Shown here: positions 16,607-23,951 of the stretch, piece after piece
How positions within the stretch are numbered: position 1 is the stretch's first letter
Layout of the letters: each line of letters starts with the position of its first letter
Assembly: GCA_018268675.1 (NCBI GenBank)
Contig: JAFDWB010000016.1
Location: 1 to 64,000 of the forward strand
Reading direction: 5' to 3'
Source: Actinomycetota bacterium
GTDB lineage: Bacteria > Actinomycetota > Thermoleophilia > Solirubrobacterales > 70-9
DNA length: 64,000 bases
Notes under the pieces: model-generated
What the model was told of the DNA's origin: nothing
Databases searched by the model: none
Seen by the model: only the letters and a program-made list of their open reading frames with translations
Made by a program: the position numbers and the translations under genes

Positions 16607-16798
16607 TTAGACTCCGAAATCGTTCACTTTCGCCCACCTCCGCATCAGGTAGCGGAAGCTTTCCGTCGTGCTCCGGTGGTCCTCGCCGCGGACGAACTGC
16701 CAGGTCCGTCCGTCGGCCCATCTGCTGAAGTCGATACGCGACCCGTCCCGGCCGTGAGGGCAGTACGTCTTCGAGTAGCTCCGGCATAATTGACCCAC
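16607..16798 (-). CDS. small basic protein of unknown function
   Basis: 63 residues from GTG 16798, rich in Trp, Arg and Asp (RIDFSRWADGRTWQFVRGED then STTESFRYLMRRWAKVNDFGV). The codon third positions are G/C-rich as in neighbours, which favours a real gene. The short Trp-rich C-terminal half resembles small mobile-element proteins, but I do not recognise a family. It ends 2 bp before the LysR remnant and appears to have replaced that gene's 5' part. Confidence 0.4.
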   Translation of the reverse strand: MGQLCRSYSKTYCPHGRDGSRIDFSRWADGRTWQFVRGEDHRSTTESFRYLMRRWAKVNDFGV

Positions 16799-16895
16799 CC
16801 GCCGGCTCCGCCCCTCCGTGAACCCGACACCTACTCCCGACCCCTGTTGACGGCGCTATAAAAGGAGATGGAAGCTCTGAGGAAGGAGGGCTGAA

Positions 16896-17090
16896 GTGTC
16901 GATAACCCTTACCCCCGCACAGGCGGTCGCCTTGGGACCGATCGCCGACGAGGCCCGCAACCCGCTCCGGCTCCACCAGATCGGCGAGGACCCTGACGTC
17001 CTCATCACCTGGGGCGAGACCGGGGAGCCGCGGCTTCTGCTCCGTGCCGACGGCGCCGCGGAGCCGATCGACCCGCATCCGATCGGCTGA
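16896..17090 (+). CDS. small hypothetical protein
   Basis: 64 residues, MSITLTPAQAVALGPIADEA then RNPLRLHQIGEDPDVLITWG. Start is GTG 16896 with a good AGGAGGG ribosome site about 6 bp upstream, which supports expression. The sequence suggests a compact alpha/beta protein. No family recognised, and no operon partner. Confidence 0.45.
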   Translation: MSITLTPAQAVALGPIADEARNPLRLHQIGEDPDVLITWGETGEPRLLLRADGAAEPIDPHPIG

Positions 17091-17148
17091 CACGTCGGGA
17101 GCCGACGGATCTCAACAGCGGAACGCGATCCCGGCGGCGTCGACCCGG

Positions 17149-17244
17149 TCAGTCCTTGCAGAGGCGCCCGACCACCGACGCCGAGCGCTCGCGGGCGTCC
17201 TGTAGGTCCTCGGCATCGAAGACCTCCCGCAGGACGGCAGCGGG
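17149..17244 (-). pseudogene. possible transposase-like fragment
   Basis: The minus frame reads PAAVLREVFDAEDLQDARERS followed by ASVVGRLCKD and a stop. This resembles the helical segment near the C-terminal third of IS256-type (mutator) transposases, but it is only about 30 residues and has no start. It begins directly at the stop codon of the dehydrogenase-like gene. Low certainty. Confidence 0.2.
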
Positions 17245-18462
17245 CTAGCCACGCGACTCGACGGTCTCCCAGGTGCGGATGCCGCGCGCTTCGACGGCGG
17301 CAAGGATCTCGCGCCACTCGCTGAGGGCACCGACCCCGACCACGCCCTTGTCGCTGATCTCACCCGCGCCGAGCATCGGCAGCAGCACCACCGGCGTCGT
17401 GCCCGAGGTGGCGAGGACCATGTGGGTGCCCCAGGGCACGGCCGCCCGGGCCTCGGCCAGCGTCACGATCAGCCCCTGGGTGTGGCAGATCTCACGCCCC
17501 TCGTGGCTGCCGTTCACCTCGACGCAGACGGCGAAGGCGCCTTCGCTGACGATGCCCTCGGCCAGCGCCTCCTCGTAGCGCTCCGGCGGCACGAAGGAGC
17601 GGCCCAGGATCGTCGCCAGGTCGCCCTCGCCCGGCTCCTCGACCGCCAGCTGCTTGCGCATCGCCTCGATCCAGATGTCGCGCGAAGAACGCCAGCGGCC
17701 GTTGGAGAGGCCGCTCTTCACCTCGATCCGCTCGACCTCGACCCCGAGGTTGAGCATCGTCCGCATCTCCGGGTGCATGAAGCCGGTGAAGACCGAGATC
17801 GGCCCCAGCTCCGGCCAGTCGTAGACCTCCTCGCAGTCGAGCGGATCGACGGTCACCACCTCGCCGTTCTCCCAGCGCATCGGGGTCGGCATGTTGAAGT
17901 AGGGGATCAGGCTCGGCCCCACCGTGGAGACGAGGTCGCTGCCGTCGTTGCGCTCGACCCAGCGCACGGTGATGCTTTGCACCGCGGTCATCCCCTCGGT
18001 CGCCCGCCGCGCCGCCAGGTCGACCCAGCCAGGCGCCACGCCGGCGCAGGAGATCGCGGTCAGCTGGGCCGCGGCGAAACGTTCGTCGAGCTCGAACTGG
18101 GCGTCGATCGTGTCCGCGTAGGGGATCATCCCTTCGACCTCGAACGGCCCCGAGTTGAGGTCCATGTAGTGAGCGCCGCCGGCCAGGCAGCCCTCCATCA
18201 CCGCGAGGTTCAGGTGCGGGATCGTGGCGTTGACGACGGCGTCGAGATCGCCGGCCCAGGCAGCCACCGCCTCGCTGTCGCCGGCGTCGAGCACCGCGGT
18301 GGTCAGCCCGACCGCGCTGTCGAGGCCGGCGAAGCGGTCGCGGGCGAGGCTGAGCCGGCCCTCGTCGACGTCCGCCAGCGCGATCGCGTCCACTGCGGTT
18401 TTGGCGAGCAGGGCGGAAAGACCACTCCCCTCCGCGCCCGCGCCGAGGATCCCGAGCCTCAT
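17245..18462 (-). CDS. saccharopine dehydrogenase-like NAD(P)-binding protein
   Basis: 405 residues. The N-terminal Rossmann fold is MRLGILGAGAEGSGLSALLAK, followed by ADVDEGRL and the VVNATIPHLNLAVMEGCLAGGAHYMDLN segment typical of saccharopine-reductase/carboxynorspermidine-dehydrogenase families. The C-terminal domain includes SCAGVAPGWVDLAARRA and WGTHMVLATSGTTPVVLLPML. Substrate (an amino acid-2-oxoacid adduct or other) is unknown. A perfect palindrome lies 19 bp upstream of the start and probably controls it. Confidence 0.85.
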   Translation of the reverse strand: MRLGILGAGAEGSGLSALLAKTAVDAIALADVDEGRLSLARDRFAGLDSAVGLTTAVLDAGDSEAVAAWAGDLDAVVNATIPHLNLAVMEGCLAGGAHYMDLNSGPFEVEGMIPYADTIDAQFELDERFAAAQLTAISCAGVAPGWVDLAARRATEGMTAVQSITVRWVERNDGSDLVSTVGPSLIPYFNMPTPMRWENGEVVTVDPLDCEEVYDWPELGPISVFTGFMHPEMRTMLNLGVEVERIEVKSGLSNGRWRSSRDIWIEAMRKQLAVEEPGEGDLATILGRSFVPPERYEEALAEGIVSEGAFAVCVEVNGSHEGREICHTQGLIVTLAEARAAVPWGTHMVLATSGTTPVVLLPMLGAGEISDKGVVGVGALSEWREILAAVEARGIRTWETVESRG

Positions 18463-18480
18463 GGGGCGAACCTAACAAAA

Positions 18481-18499
18481 ACTAGACAGAGTGTCTAGT
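18481..18499. promoter_or_regulatory. perfect palindromic operator candidate
   Basis: ACTAGACA-GAG-TGTCTAGT is an exact 8-bp inverted repeat with a 3-base spacer, 19 bp upstream of the dehydrogenase-like gene. The TAGACAnnnTGTCTA form is what TetR- or GntR-type repressors bind. No such regulator is adjacent, so the controlling protein is unknown. Confidence 0.6.
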
Positions 18500-18529
18500 C
18501 GTCGCGGAGATCTCCTGGCGGAGCGTCCC

Positions 18530-19576
18530 TCAGCCCAGCCGCACCGTGATCGTCGTCCCAGCCGCGAGCACCGTTCCGGGCCTCGGCACCTGCTTGATCA
18601 CCTTGCCGCTCTTCGCGTCGACCCCGTGCCTCCTGGTCACCTTCCCCACCTTGCAGTCGCCCGCCCGTGCCCGGCGCTTGGCCACCTTCAACTTGACCCC
18701 CTTCAGCTTGGGAACGAGGCAGAGCGATTGGGCCGGCGGTTCGGGTGACGAAGTCTGGGTCGGGGCCGCAACCGGGGCTTCGTAGTCGAAAACCGACGCC
18801 GCCGTGCCGGCCGGGGTGGTGACCGTGAGCGGCACGGCCCCCGCCGCGCCTGCCGACGGCGCGACCGCGGTGATCTGGGTGTCGGAGTCGACTCGGAAGG
18901 CGGCCGCGGGCACGGCGCCGAACTGGACGCTGCCGGCGCCGCTGAAATCGTGGCCGCTGATCGTGATCGTGGTGCCGCCGGCCGGCGGTCCGCGGGGCGG
19001 GGAGACGGAATCGATCCCCGGCGGCGGCTGGACGTCGGCGTTGAGGAGCAGCTCGAATTCGTTGTAGACGTTGTTTGGCGCCCGTTCTTCGCCGCCCAGC
19101 AGCGACGGCGTCCAGCTCGAGACGGCGAAGCCGGCGGGACGGGCGACGCCGACGTCGCTGACGAATCCGGCCGGCAGATCGACCCCGATCCGCTGCCCGG
19201 CTTTGATCGGGATATCGGCGGGGAAGGTTTCGAGCGATTCCGAGGCCGGACGCTCGGTTTCCCCCGTCAAGCCACCGGTGTTGCCCGTGATCACCCTCAA
19301 GGTGAGGGGACCATGGCCGCGCAAGACGCGCCAGCGAACGATCGTGCCGTCGATCGGGGAGACATAGCTCGGCGATTCCTGCGAGTACGTGCAGCCCCCT
19401 GGGACGTTGCAGCTGAAGGTGTTCACCCCGACCGCGGTGGTGAGGTCTGGGCCTAGCGTCACGGTGGCGCCACGCGCGGTGGTGGCGAACGCAGCGAAGG
19501 CACAAATGAAGCCGACCACGGCGAGGACGAGTCGGGGAGTCAGCCGAGAGAGCGGTTTCCGGGTCGAGAGGTCCAT
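18530..19576 (-). CDS. secreted protein with IPT/TIG and PASTA-like domains
   Basis: 348 residues. The N-terminal signal peptide (LVLAVVGFICAFAAFATTARG) is followed by a beta-rich domain of about 150 residues with LRVITGNTGGL and IKAGQRIGVDLP. Next is an IPT/TIG immunoglobulin-like domain (about 185-270: IDSVSPPRGPPAGGTTITISG...VPLTVTTPAG), and a C-terminal PASTA-like repeat (VPKLKGVKLKVAKRRARAGDC...KQVPRPGTVLAAGTTITVRLG). Such proteins are exported and may bind peptidoglycan or polysaccharide. It stands alone, facing the same way as the dehydrogenase-like gene. Confidence 0.82.
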   Translation of the reverse strand: MDLSTRKPLSRLTPRLVLAVVGFICAFAAFATTARGATVTLGPDLTTAVGVNTFSCNVPGGCTYSQESPSYVSPIDGTIVRWRVLRGHGPLTLRVITGNTGGLTGETERPASESLETFPADIPIKAGQRIGVDLPAGFVSDVGVARPAGFAVSSWTPSLLGGEERAPNNVYNEFELLLNADVQPPPGIDSVSPPRGPPAGGTTITISGHDFSGAGSVQFGAVPAAAFRVDSDTQITAVAPSAGAAGAVPLTVTTPAGTAASVFDYEAPVAAPTQTSSPEPPAQSLCLVPKLKGVKLKVAKRRARAGDCKVGKVTRRHGVDAKSGKVIKQVPRPGTVLAAGTTITVRLG

Positions 19577-19760
19577 CGGACGACGCTATTCGCCAAAGCA
19601 CCAGGCGGCAAGCCGTGAGGATCGAGAATCGTCACATCGTCCAGATTCCCCACCCACCTCCTGCAGGAAGCCGAGCCGACCTCCGATAGGCGGGCGCCGC
19701 TGTCACCTCTGACCAGGCTCATCGCCGGGAGTCGGCCTCCCGACTTCGGACCGCTCGGGC

Positions 19761-19895
19761 TCAGCCCGGCCCGCCGACGAAGACGCGCCCGGCACCCTCC
19801 CCGGCCAGCATCAACACGCCTTCGCGTGGGCCGCGCTCGACGAGGCGGCGTTCGAAGAGGCGGCGGCGGGCGACATCCACGTCGGCCTGCCATCG
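19761..19895 (-). pseudogene. C-terminal remnant of a possible MBL-fold metallohydrolase
   Basis: The minus frame WQADVDVARRRLFERRLVER then GPREGVLMLAGEGAGRVFV resembles the end of metallo-beta-lactamase-fold proteins (helix RRRLLE followed by LVLGxHFPGxGRV). The metal ligands would lie upstream and are absent. Weak similarity by memory only. Confidence 0.25.
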
Positions 19896-20010
19896 CAGGG
19901 CTCCCGCCGCGGTCCGACGGGCGGCGGCGCAGGCGAACGGCGGCGGCGCCTCCCGGCGCCCCGACCTATCGGATCGGTCCGCCGCTCGACCCGCAGCTGG
20001 ACCCGCCGAG

Positions 20011-20160
20011 AGACGCAGGCTGATCGCCTCGCTCTTCGAGGGCGGCTGGAAGGACGAGGGGACGATCGTCGCCGTCAGGCCGCGCAAGCCGTTGCTGCAG
20101 GTGAACGCGGCCTATGAGGCCGGGCCGACCGGGGGTCCGACGATCGGGTTCGTCCTATCT
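20011..20160 (+). pseudogene. tail of a serine-recombinase-like protein
   Basis: The plus frame reads RRLIASLFEGGWKDEGTIVAV followed by RPRKPLLQV, like the last strand-helix of large serine recombinases, whose genes often abut tRNA genes. It reads on without a clear end towards the tRNA. No catalytic domain is present. Confidence 0.3.
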
Positions 20161-20249
20161 TGCACGCGAGACCTCGGGGGGCGAGCCAGAGGGGGACCAA
20201 GGGTAGAATCGGAAATCCGCGAGGGGCAGCCCACGCGGTCCGAGCACAC

Positions 20250-20322
20250 GGGGCTATAGCTCAGCTGGCAGAGCGCCTGGTTCGCAATCAGGAGGTCGGC
20301 GGTTCGATCCCGCCTAGCTCCA
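20250..20322 (+). tRNA. tRNA-Ala, anticodon CGC (first copy)
   Basis: 73-nt cloverleaf with acceptor GGGGCTA/TAGCTCC and discriminator A. The anticodon stem CCTGG/TCAGG has a terminal G-T pair, with loop TTCGCAA and anticodon CGC. T-arm GGCGG-TTCGATC-CCGCC. A second CGC copy lies 227 bp downstream with a different anticodon-loop context. Confidence 0.93.
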
Positions 20323-20417
20323 TGATCGGGCGTCGCGATACGGACGGATCGGGCCGAAGGAGCCGGGTGCCTCCCCCGCCCGCCCTCAGTTGGCCGAGGG
20401 CTTGGATCGGCGGTCAA

Positions 20418-20449
20418 GTTCTGCCATCGGATCCCCCGAGTGGCAGAAC
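20418..20449. repeat. hairpin between the two tRNA genes
   Basis: GTTCTGCCA (20418-20426) pairs perfectly with TGGCAGAAC (20441-20449), and inner TCGG/CCGA can extend the stem past a one-base bulge. The spacer 20323-20548 holds no gene. Another imperfect inverted repeat, 20507-20517 with 20533-20544, sits just before the second tRNA. Either could be transcript end or processing structure. Confidence 0.5.
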
Positions 20450-20548
20450 ACCCGACACATCGCCACATACCCACGCCCATCCGCCGATAGACTGGTAATC
20501 CGATTACAAGCTGTTCCGGCGGCTTATCCCCTGGAAACAGCTTGATAC

Positions 20549-20621
20549 GGGGCTATAGCTCAGCTGGCAGAGCGCCTGGATCGCACCCAGGAGGTCGGCG
20601 GTTCGAATCCGCCTAGCTCCA
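20549..20621 (+). tRNA. tRNA-Ala, anticodon CGC (second copy); likely ICE insertion site
   Basis: 73-nt cloverleaf with acceptor GGGGCTA/TAGCTCC, anticodon stem CCTGG/CCAGG, loop ATCGCAC (anticodon CGC) and T-arm GGCGG-TTCGAAT-CCGCC. The integrative element genes start about 350 bp downstream, so this tRNA is the natural candidate for the attachment site. I did not find a second copy of its 3' end by eye within the window. Confidence 0.93.
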
Positions 20622-20698
20622 TCGAGTCGAACGCCCTGCAAACGCGGCGTTTCGCATTCCGGCAGTTCATTTGAACCACCCCCCTCTCCGGCCCCACT

Positions 20699-20718
20699 TT
20701 TGGGCACTAGTGCCCAAA
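20699..20718. promoter_or_regulatory. 20-bp perfect palindrome downstream of tRNA-Ala
   Basis: TTTGGGCACTAGTGCCCAAA is a perfect palindrome. It is followed at once by two tandem copies of GATATGCGCC (20727-20746) and two of GATTCCG (20747-20753, 20758-20764). Inverted plus direct repeats next to a tRNA are typical of integrase/excisionase or operator sites at an element end. Confidence 0.55.
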
Positions 20719-20815
20719 GTCCCGCGGATATGCGCCGATATGCGCCGATTCCGGTCCGATTCCGACTCGCTTGGTCGCCCAGCCAGAGCTACGGTCGCGC
20801 CGCCGCATCGCCGGA

Positions 20816-20913
20816 GGGACCCCGGCCGATCGCCATCGGCGGCCGGGGTCCCGAAGGCGCAGCCAATGCGATTCGGGCTTCCCGCCTTCCTAGGTCGGGT
20901 GCCCCTGCACCCG
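20816..20913 (+). promoter_or_regulatory. two leader hairpins before the ICE regulatory operon
   Basis: Hairpin one is a perfect 12-bp stem, 20816-20827 with 20841-20852. Hairpin two, 20896-20902 with 20907-20913, is a 7-bp stem with a CCCT loop. They lie 64-160 bases before the response-regulator start in an otherwise gene-free 355-bp stretch (20622-20976). They could attenuate read-through from the tRNA or regulate the operon leader. Confidence 0.4.
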
Positions 20914-20976
20914 AGGAGGACGTCCTATGCCAAGACGCGGAGCCAGGCACCCGGAAGCCGAGGGGGGTGGTCGACG

Positions 20977-21690
20977 GTGGCGCAGGTAGAAGAGATCGCG
21001 ACCGTCCTCATCTGCGAAAAGGACGAGCGCACCCTCGAGATGCTCGCCGACCACCTCGTCGCGGACTATTTCGAGGTCCTGCCGGCATCGACGGGCGCCG
21101 ACGCACTTCGATTCTGCCGTTACAACAGCCCCGATGTCCTGGTCCTCTCGCTCGATCTGCCGGACATGCCCGGCCTCGAGGTCATCAGGACGATCCGCGA
21201 GGCCGACGGAGTCGAAGACCGTTTCGATCCGAACCTGGCGATCATTGCCCTCGTAGGCGACACCGGCGACCGGGCGCGCGTGATCCAGCTGGGCGCCGAC
21301 GACTACCTGGCACGGCAGCCCTACTCCTACGATGACCTAAAAGAGCGCATCAAGGCGATCCTGCGACGGCGTCACAACCGCCAGGCGAAACCGACCCGGG
21401 TGGGGGAGCTGCTGATCGATCCTGCGCGGCGGAAGGTCACGGTCGGCGAGCGGGAGGTCCATCTCGCGAAAAAAGAGTTCGTCCTCCTGCTCGTCCTCGC
21501 CGAGGATCCGACGCGGGTGTTCTCGAAGGACGAACTCCTCCGGGACGTCTGGGGCTTCAAGGCTCCCGCGGGCAAGACCCGGACCCTCGACAGCCATGCC
21601 AGTCGACTGCGAAGGAAGCTCGACCCCGACGACGAGAAGAAGTACGTCGTCAACTCCTGGGGCATCGGCTACAGCCTGGTGGCGCCATGA
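20977..21690 (+). CDS. OmpR/PhoB-type response regulator with non-phosphorylatable pseudo-receiver
   Basis: 237 residues from GTG 20977. The receiver domain (about 8-128) aligns with PhoB, but the phospho-acceptor Asp is Ser (PDVLVLSLDLPDMPG), the acidic pair is EK, the Thr is Val, and DYLARQPYS replaces DYxxKPF. It therefore cannot work by the usual Asp phosphorylation. The winged-helix DNA-binding domain (about 140-235, VGELLIDPARRKVTV...DSHASRLRRKLDPDDEKKYVVNSWGIGYSL) is intact. It heads a seven-gene overlapping operon; its stop overlaps the next start by 4 bp. Probably a master regulator of the element controlled by something other than a histidine kinase. Confidence 0.85.
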   Translation: MAQVEEIATVLICEKDERTLEMLADHLVADYFEVLPASTGADALRFCRYNSPDVLVLSLDLPDMPGLEVIRTIREADGVEDRFDPNLAIIALVGDTGDRARVIQLGADDYLARQPYSYDDLKERIKAILRRRHNRQAKPTRVGELLIDPARRKVTVGEREVHLAKKEFVLLLVLAEDPTRVFSKDELLRDVWGFKAPAGKTRTLDSHASRLRRKLDPDDEKKYVVNSWGIGYSLVAP

Positions 21691-22496
21691 TCTCCGCCCG
21701 CCAGATGGTCGAAGCGACGGGAGGCACCGCGGCCGCGCACGACCAAACCGCCTCGCCGGGGGATCAGCTTCGAAGGGCGCGCACCGCGATCTCGGTTGCA
21801 TTCGGCCGGGCCGCCGACCTCTTCCAGCCGTCCGCCGTAGCCGGGGGCGCCGAGAGCCGATCGGGACGCCTCGATCCGGCAGCGCGACGGCGGGTCGGCG
21901 AGAGCCTCGAAGGCGAGCTCTCCGACATGCTGGAGGACGCCGCCCAGCGCGGACTCTCCGAACAGGGAGCAAGGGCGCTCCTGCTCACCGCCGACATCGT
22001 GCGCTGGCTCCGGGAGGGCGAAGACCTCCCCGGCGACGGGGGCGACGGGGCGATCGGGTTGCTGGAAATCCACGTCGCGATCTTCAACGGCGCCCCCCAC
22101 GAGGAGGAACGCCGGTCCCAGCGGGATCTCCTCGCCGTCCTCCTGGCCCTCGTCGATGCGCAGGCCAGGGAGATCCACGGCGGTCGATGGCGATACCGGC
22201 GGGTAAACGCCGAGGCGGCCGAGAACCGCGAACGCCGGAAGTTCGGGGACGAGGTCGACCGCCTGCGCGAGTCGCTCGATCTCACCATCGGGGAGCTGGC
22301 GACGCGGGCCGATCTTGAGGTGCTGGCCGTCGTCGAACTGATCTACGCGGCAAGGGAGGCCGGCTCCTCCGAGATCCGCCTGCTCGCCGGCGCGCTCGAT
22401 GTCGAGCCGGGCGCCTTCTTCTCCGATCCCCCGGACGGTGCCGCAGGAGCCTCGTCCGGGCCGGACGCCGCCGCCGAGGACGGATGCGGCGGATGA
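21687..22496 (+). CDS. ICE protein with C-terminal helix-turn-helix
   Basis: 269 residues. The N-terminal 180 residues are helical and unassigned (SLEGELSDMLEDAAQRGLSE, then ARALLLTADIVRWLREGEDL). The C-terminus (about 190-250) reads FGDEVDRLRESLDLTIGELA and ALDVEPGAFFSDPP, an XRE-like HTH with the spacing of the other XRE domains in this element but lacking their Trp tag. ATG overlaps the regulator stop (ATGA), and its stop overlaps the next gene. A DNA-binding accessory role is inferred from the domain and the operon only. Confidence 0.72.
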   Translation: MISARQMVEATGGTAAAHDQTASPGDQLRRARTAISVAFGRAADLFQPSAVAGGAESRSGRLDPAARRRVGESLEGELSDMLEDAAQRGLSEQGARALLLTADIVRWLREGEDLPGDGGDGAIGLLEIHVAIFNGAPHEEERRSQRDLLAVLLALVDAQAREIHGGRWRYRRVNAEAAENRERRKFGDEVDRLRESLDLTIGELATRADLEVLAVVELIYAAREAGSSEIRLLAGALDVEPGAFFSDPPDGAAGASSGPDAAAEDGCGG

Positions 22497-23125
22497 GCGA
22501 CATGGATCCGCGGCCCAATAGCGAACTCGGCCCGTCGGGTCCGGTGTCCGACGACGCGGTGCTCGCGGCCGTCGCCCGCGCCGAGCGGATCGAGAGAAGG
22601 CATACGGGCGTCAGGCAGATCGCCGAACACCTCGGGTGGCGCTACAGCGGCCGGGCCACCTCCCGCCTCCGCCCTCCTCTCGCGCGCCTGGTCGACTCGG
22701 GTCTCCTCGACTCGGCCGAGGTTCCGCGCCGGAAGATCCGCTCGAAGGAATGGAAGACCACCGAGGCCGGCCGGCGGCACCTCGCCGCCGTCGGCCCGAT
22801 CGACCTCCCCGAGTCCCCGCAGCACCGGCGCTGGCGACAGGACCGCGACGTGGCCCTCTGGGCGAGGGACGCCGTCCGCGCCGAGGCGCTGATGGTCGTC
22901 GATCAGGCGTACGACCTCCTCCGGGATCCGCCGGCCAGCGGTCCCCTCACCGAAGGCGAACGCCTGAGGCTCACGCGCCGGTTCGAAGCCGCGATGAAAG
23001 CCCACACCCTGGCGAGATGGATGTGCGAGTGCTGGACGGAGCCCACCGACGACGCCCGCGGCGAGGACCCGGACAGCGTGACGCAGCTTCTTCCCCACCT
23101 ACCCGAACGACAAAGGAGTGCTTGA
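22493..23125 (+). CDS. ICE winged-helix protein of unknown function
   Basis: 210 residues from ATG 22493 (overlapping the previous stop); an earlier in-frame ATG at 22484 is possible. Residues about 20-100 look like a winged helix (RQIAEHLGWRYSGRATSRLRP, LVDSGLLDSAEVPRRK, TTEAGRRHLAAVG). A helical C-terminal half follows, with Trp/Cys-containing MKAHTLARWMCECWTEP. No family recognised beyond the wHTH. It ends with TGATG overlap to the next gene, which has an AAAGGAG ribosome site. Confidence 0.65.
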   Translation: MSDMDPRPNSELGPSGPVSDDAVLAAVARAERIERRHTGVRQIAEHLGWRYSGRATSRLRPPLARLVDSGLLDSAEVPRRKIRSKEWKTTEAGRRHLAAVGPIDLPESPQHRRWRQDRDVALWARDAVRAEALMVVDQAYDLLRDPPASGPLTEGERLRLTRRFEAAMKAHTLARWMCECWTEPTDDARGEDPDSVTQLLPHLPERQRSA

Positions 23126-23547
23126 TGGGACAGACGACGACCCTGGACCGCGACGCCAGGGACACCTTGGTCGACCTGATGGTCTACCGCTACTTCGTCA
23201 GCGCCGACCTCCGGGTCATGCGCGAGTGCGAGCGGGGTATCAGCGACGAGCTCGTCGCGGCCTGGTTCGCCGACGACAGGGCTCTGATGCTGGATCTCGA
23301 CTGGCTCAAACGATGGTGCCTCGGCATCCTCGGCCTGCCAGGCGACGAGGAGAACGAGTTCGAGTTGCGCCGTCTCCCCGCCGAGCGGCTGCGCCCCGCG
23401 ATCGAGCGAGCGCTGGCGGACGCCAAGGCGGCATCAGCCGCGGGCGAGTCCCCGCTCGACGGCAGCCCCGACGACCTATTCGACCGGGCCGCGCAGGTCT
23501 GCGAAGCCCTTCTGGAAGAAATCGACAAGACGGAAGCCTCAGCATGA
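23125..23547 (+). CDS. ICE protein of paralogous family A (copy 1)
   Basis: 140 residues. It is a clear paralogue of the minus-strand gene at 28526-28924. Both have RxxRxxLVxLMxYRxFV near the N-terminus, LMxDLxWLxRWxLxxLGxP in the middle, EFxxxxxPxRLRxA, and a C-terminal ExL/LEE helix. No known domain is recognised; the Trp- and Leu-rich core suggests a small all-helical soluble protein. It is coupled by overlap on both sides. Two copies on opposite arms of the element suggest they act as partners or antagonists. Confidence 0.65.
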   Translation: MGQTTTLDRDARDTLVDLMVYRYFVSADLRVMRECERGISDELVAAWFADDRALMLDLDWLKRWCLGILGLPGDEENEFELRRLPAERLRPAIERALADAKAASAAGESPLDGSPDDLFDRAAQVCEALLEEIDKTEASA

Positions 23548-23951
23548 GCACCAAGAACGACTCGAAAGCGAAACCGCAGACCAAGAGCAGTCCGAAAGCG
23601 AAACCGCGGACCAAGCCGGCGAAGTCGAAAGGCGGCCGATCGGCGGGCAGGAGTCCGGCCAAATCCAAGGCGGCCAGGGCGAAACCCGCGAAGCCGCAGA
23701 CGAACCGCGCCGGATCCAAGAGGCTCCGGCCGGGGGAACTCGATGGCCTCGTCATCGACTACATGCGGAAAAGCGAGGACGCCCTCCCGCTTGGCGCCAG
23801 CGCCATCGCCAAGGCCATCGACCGCTCGTCGGGGGCGGTGGCAAACTGCCTCGAGCGCAAGGCAAACGCCGACGACAGCCCGGTCAGGCGGGCCAAGGAC
23901 AAGCCGCGCGCATACGACCTGAAAGGCGAGCCGGCCGAGAAGCCGTCGTGA
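23544..23951 (+). CDS. Lys-rich tail plus winged-helix DNA-binding protein
   Basis: 135 residues. The first 65 are a Lys/Ala/Ser/Pro tail resembling histone H1 or Lsr2/HU extensions (KPQTKSSPKAKPRTKPAK). The rest is a winged-helix-like domain (LDGLVIDYMRKSEDALPLGA then SAIAKAIDRSSGAVANCLER). It is probably a nucleoid-type or sequence-tolerant DNA-binding protein of the element. ATG overlaps the previous stop; the next gene begins with GTG overlapping this stop. Confidence 0.7.
   Translation: MSTKNDSKAKPQTKSSPKAKPRTKPAKSKGGRSAGRSPAKSKAARAKPAKPQTNRAGSKRLRPGELDGLVIDYMRKSEDALPLGASAIAKAIDRSSGAVANCLERKANADDSPVRRAKDKPRAYDLKGEPAEKPS

Larger units (their letters stand above)
19577..20249. other. gene graveyard upstream of tRNA-Ala
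   Basis: No intact gene is seen in these 670 bases, only short coding-like remnants on both strands (given separately where recognisable). A TAGAAT hexamer at 20204-20209 could be the -10 box of the following tRNA with a leader of about 35 nt. Confidence 0.5.

Noticed and set aside
16845-16862. TTGACG plus TATAAA upstream of the 64-codon gene at 16896 as a promoter
   Set aside because: The two hexamers are only 6 bp apart, far too close for a sigma-70 type promoter.
20112-20707. Two minus-strand frames across the tRNA-Ala genes containing ALCQLSYSP-like strings
   Set aside because: They are reverse translations of the tRNA genes, a well-known annotation artefact; the tRNAs themselves are clear.
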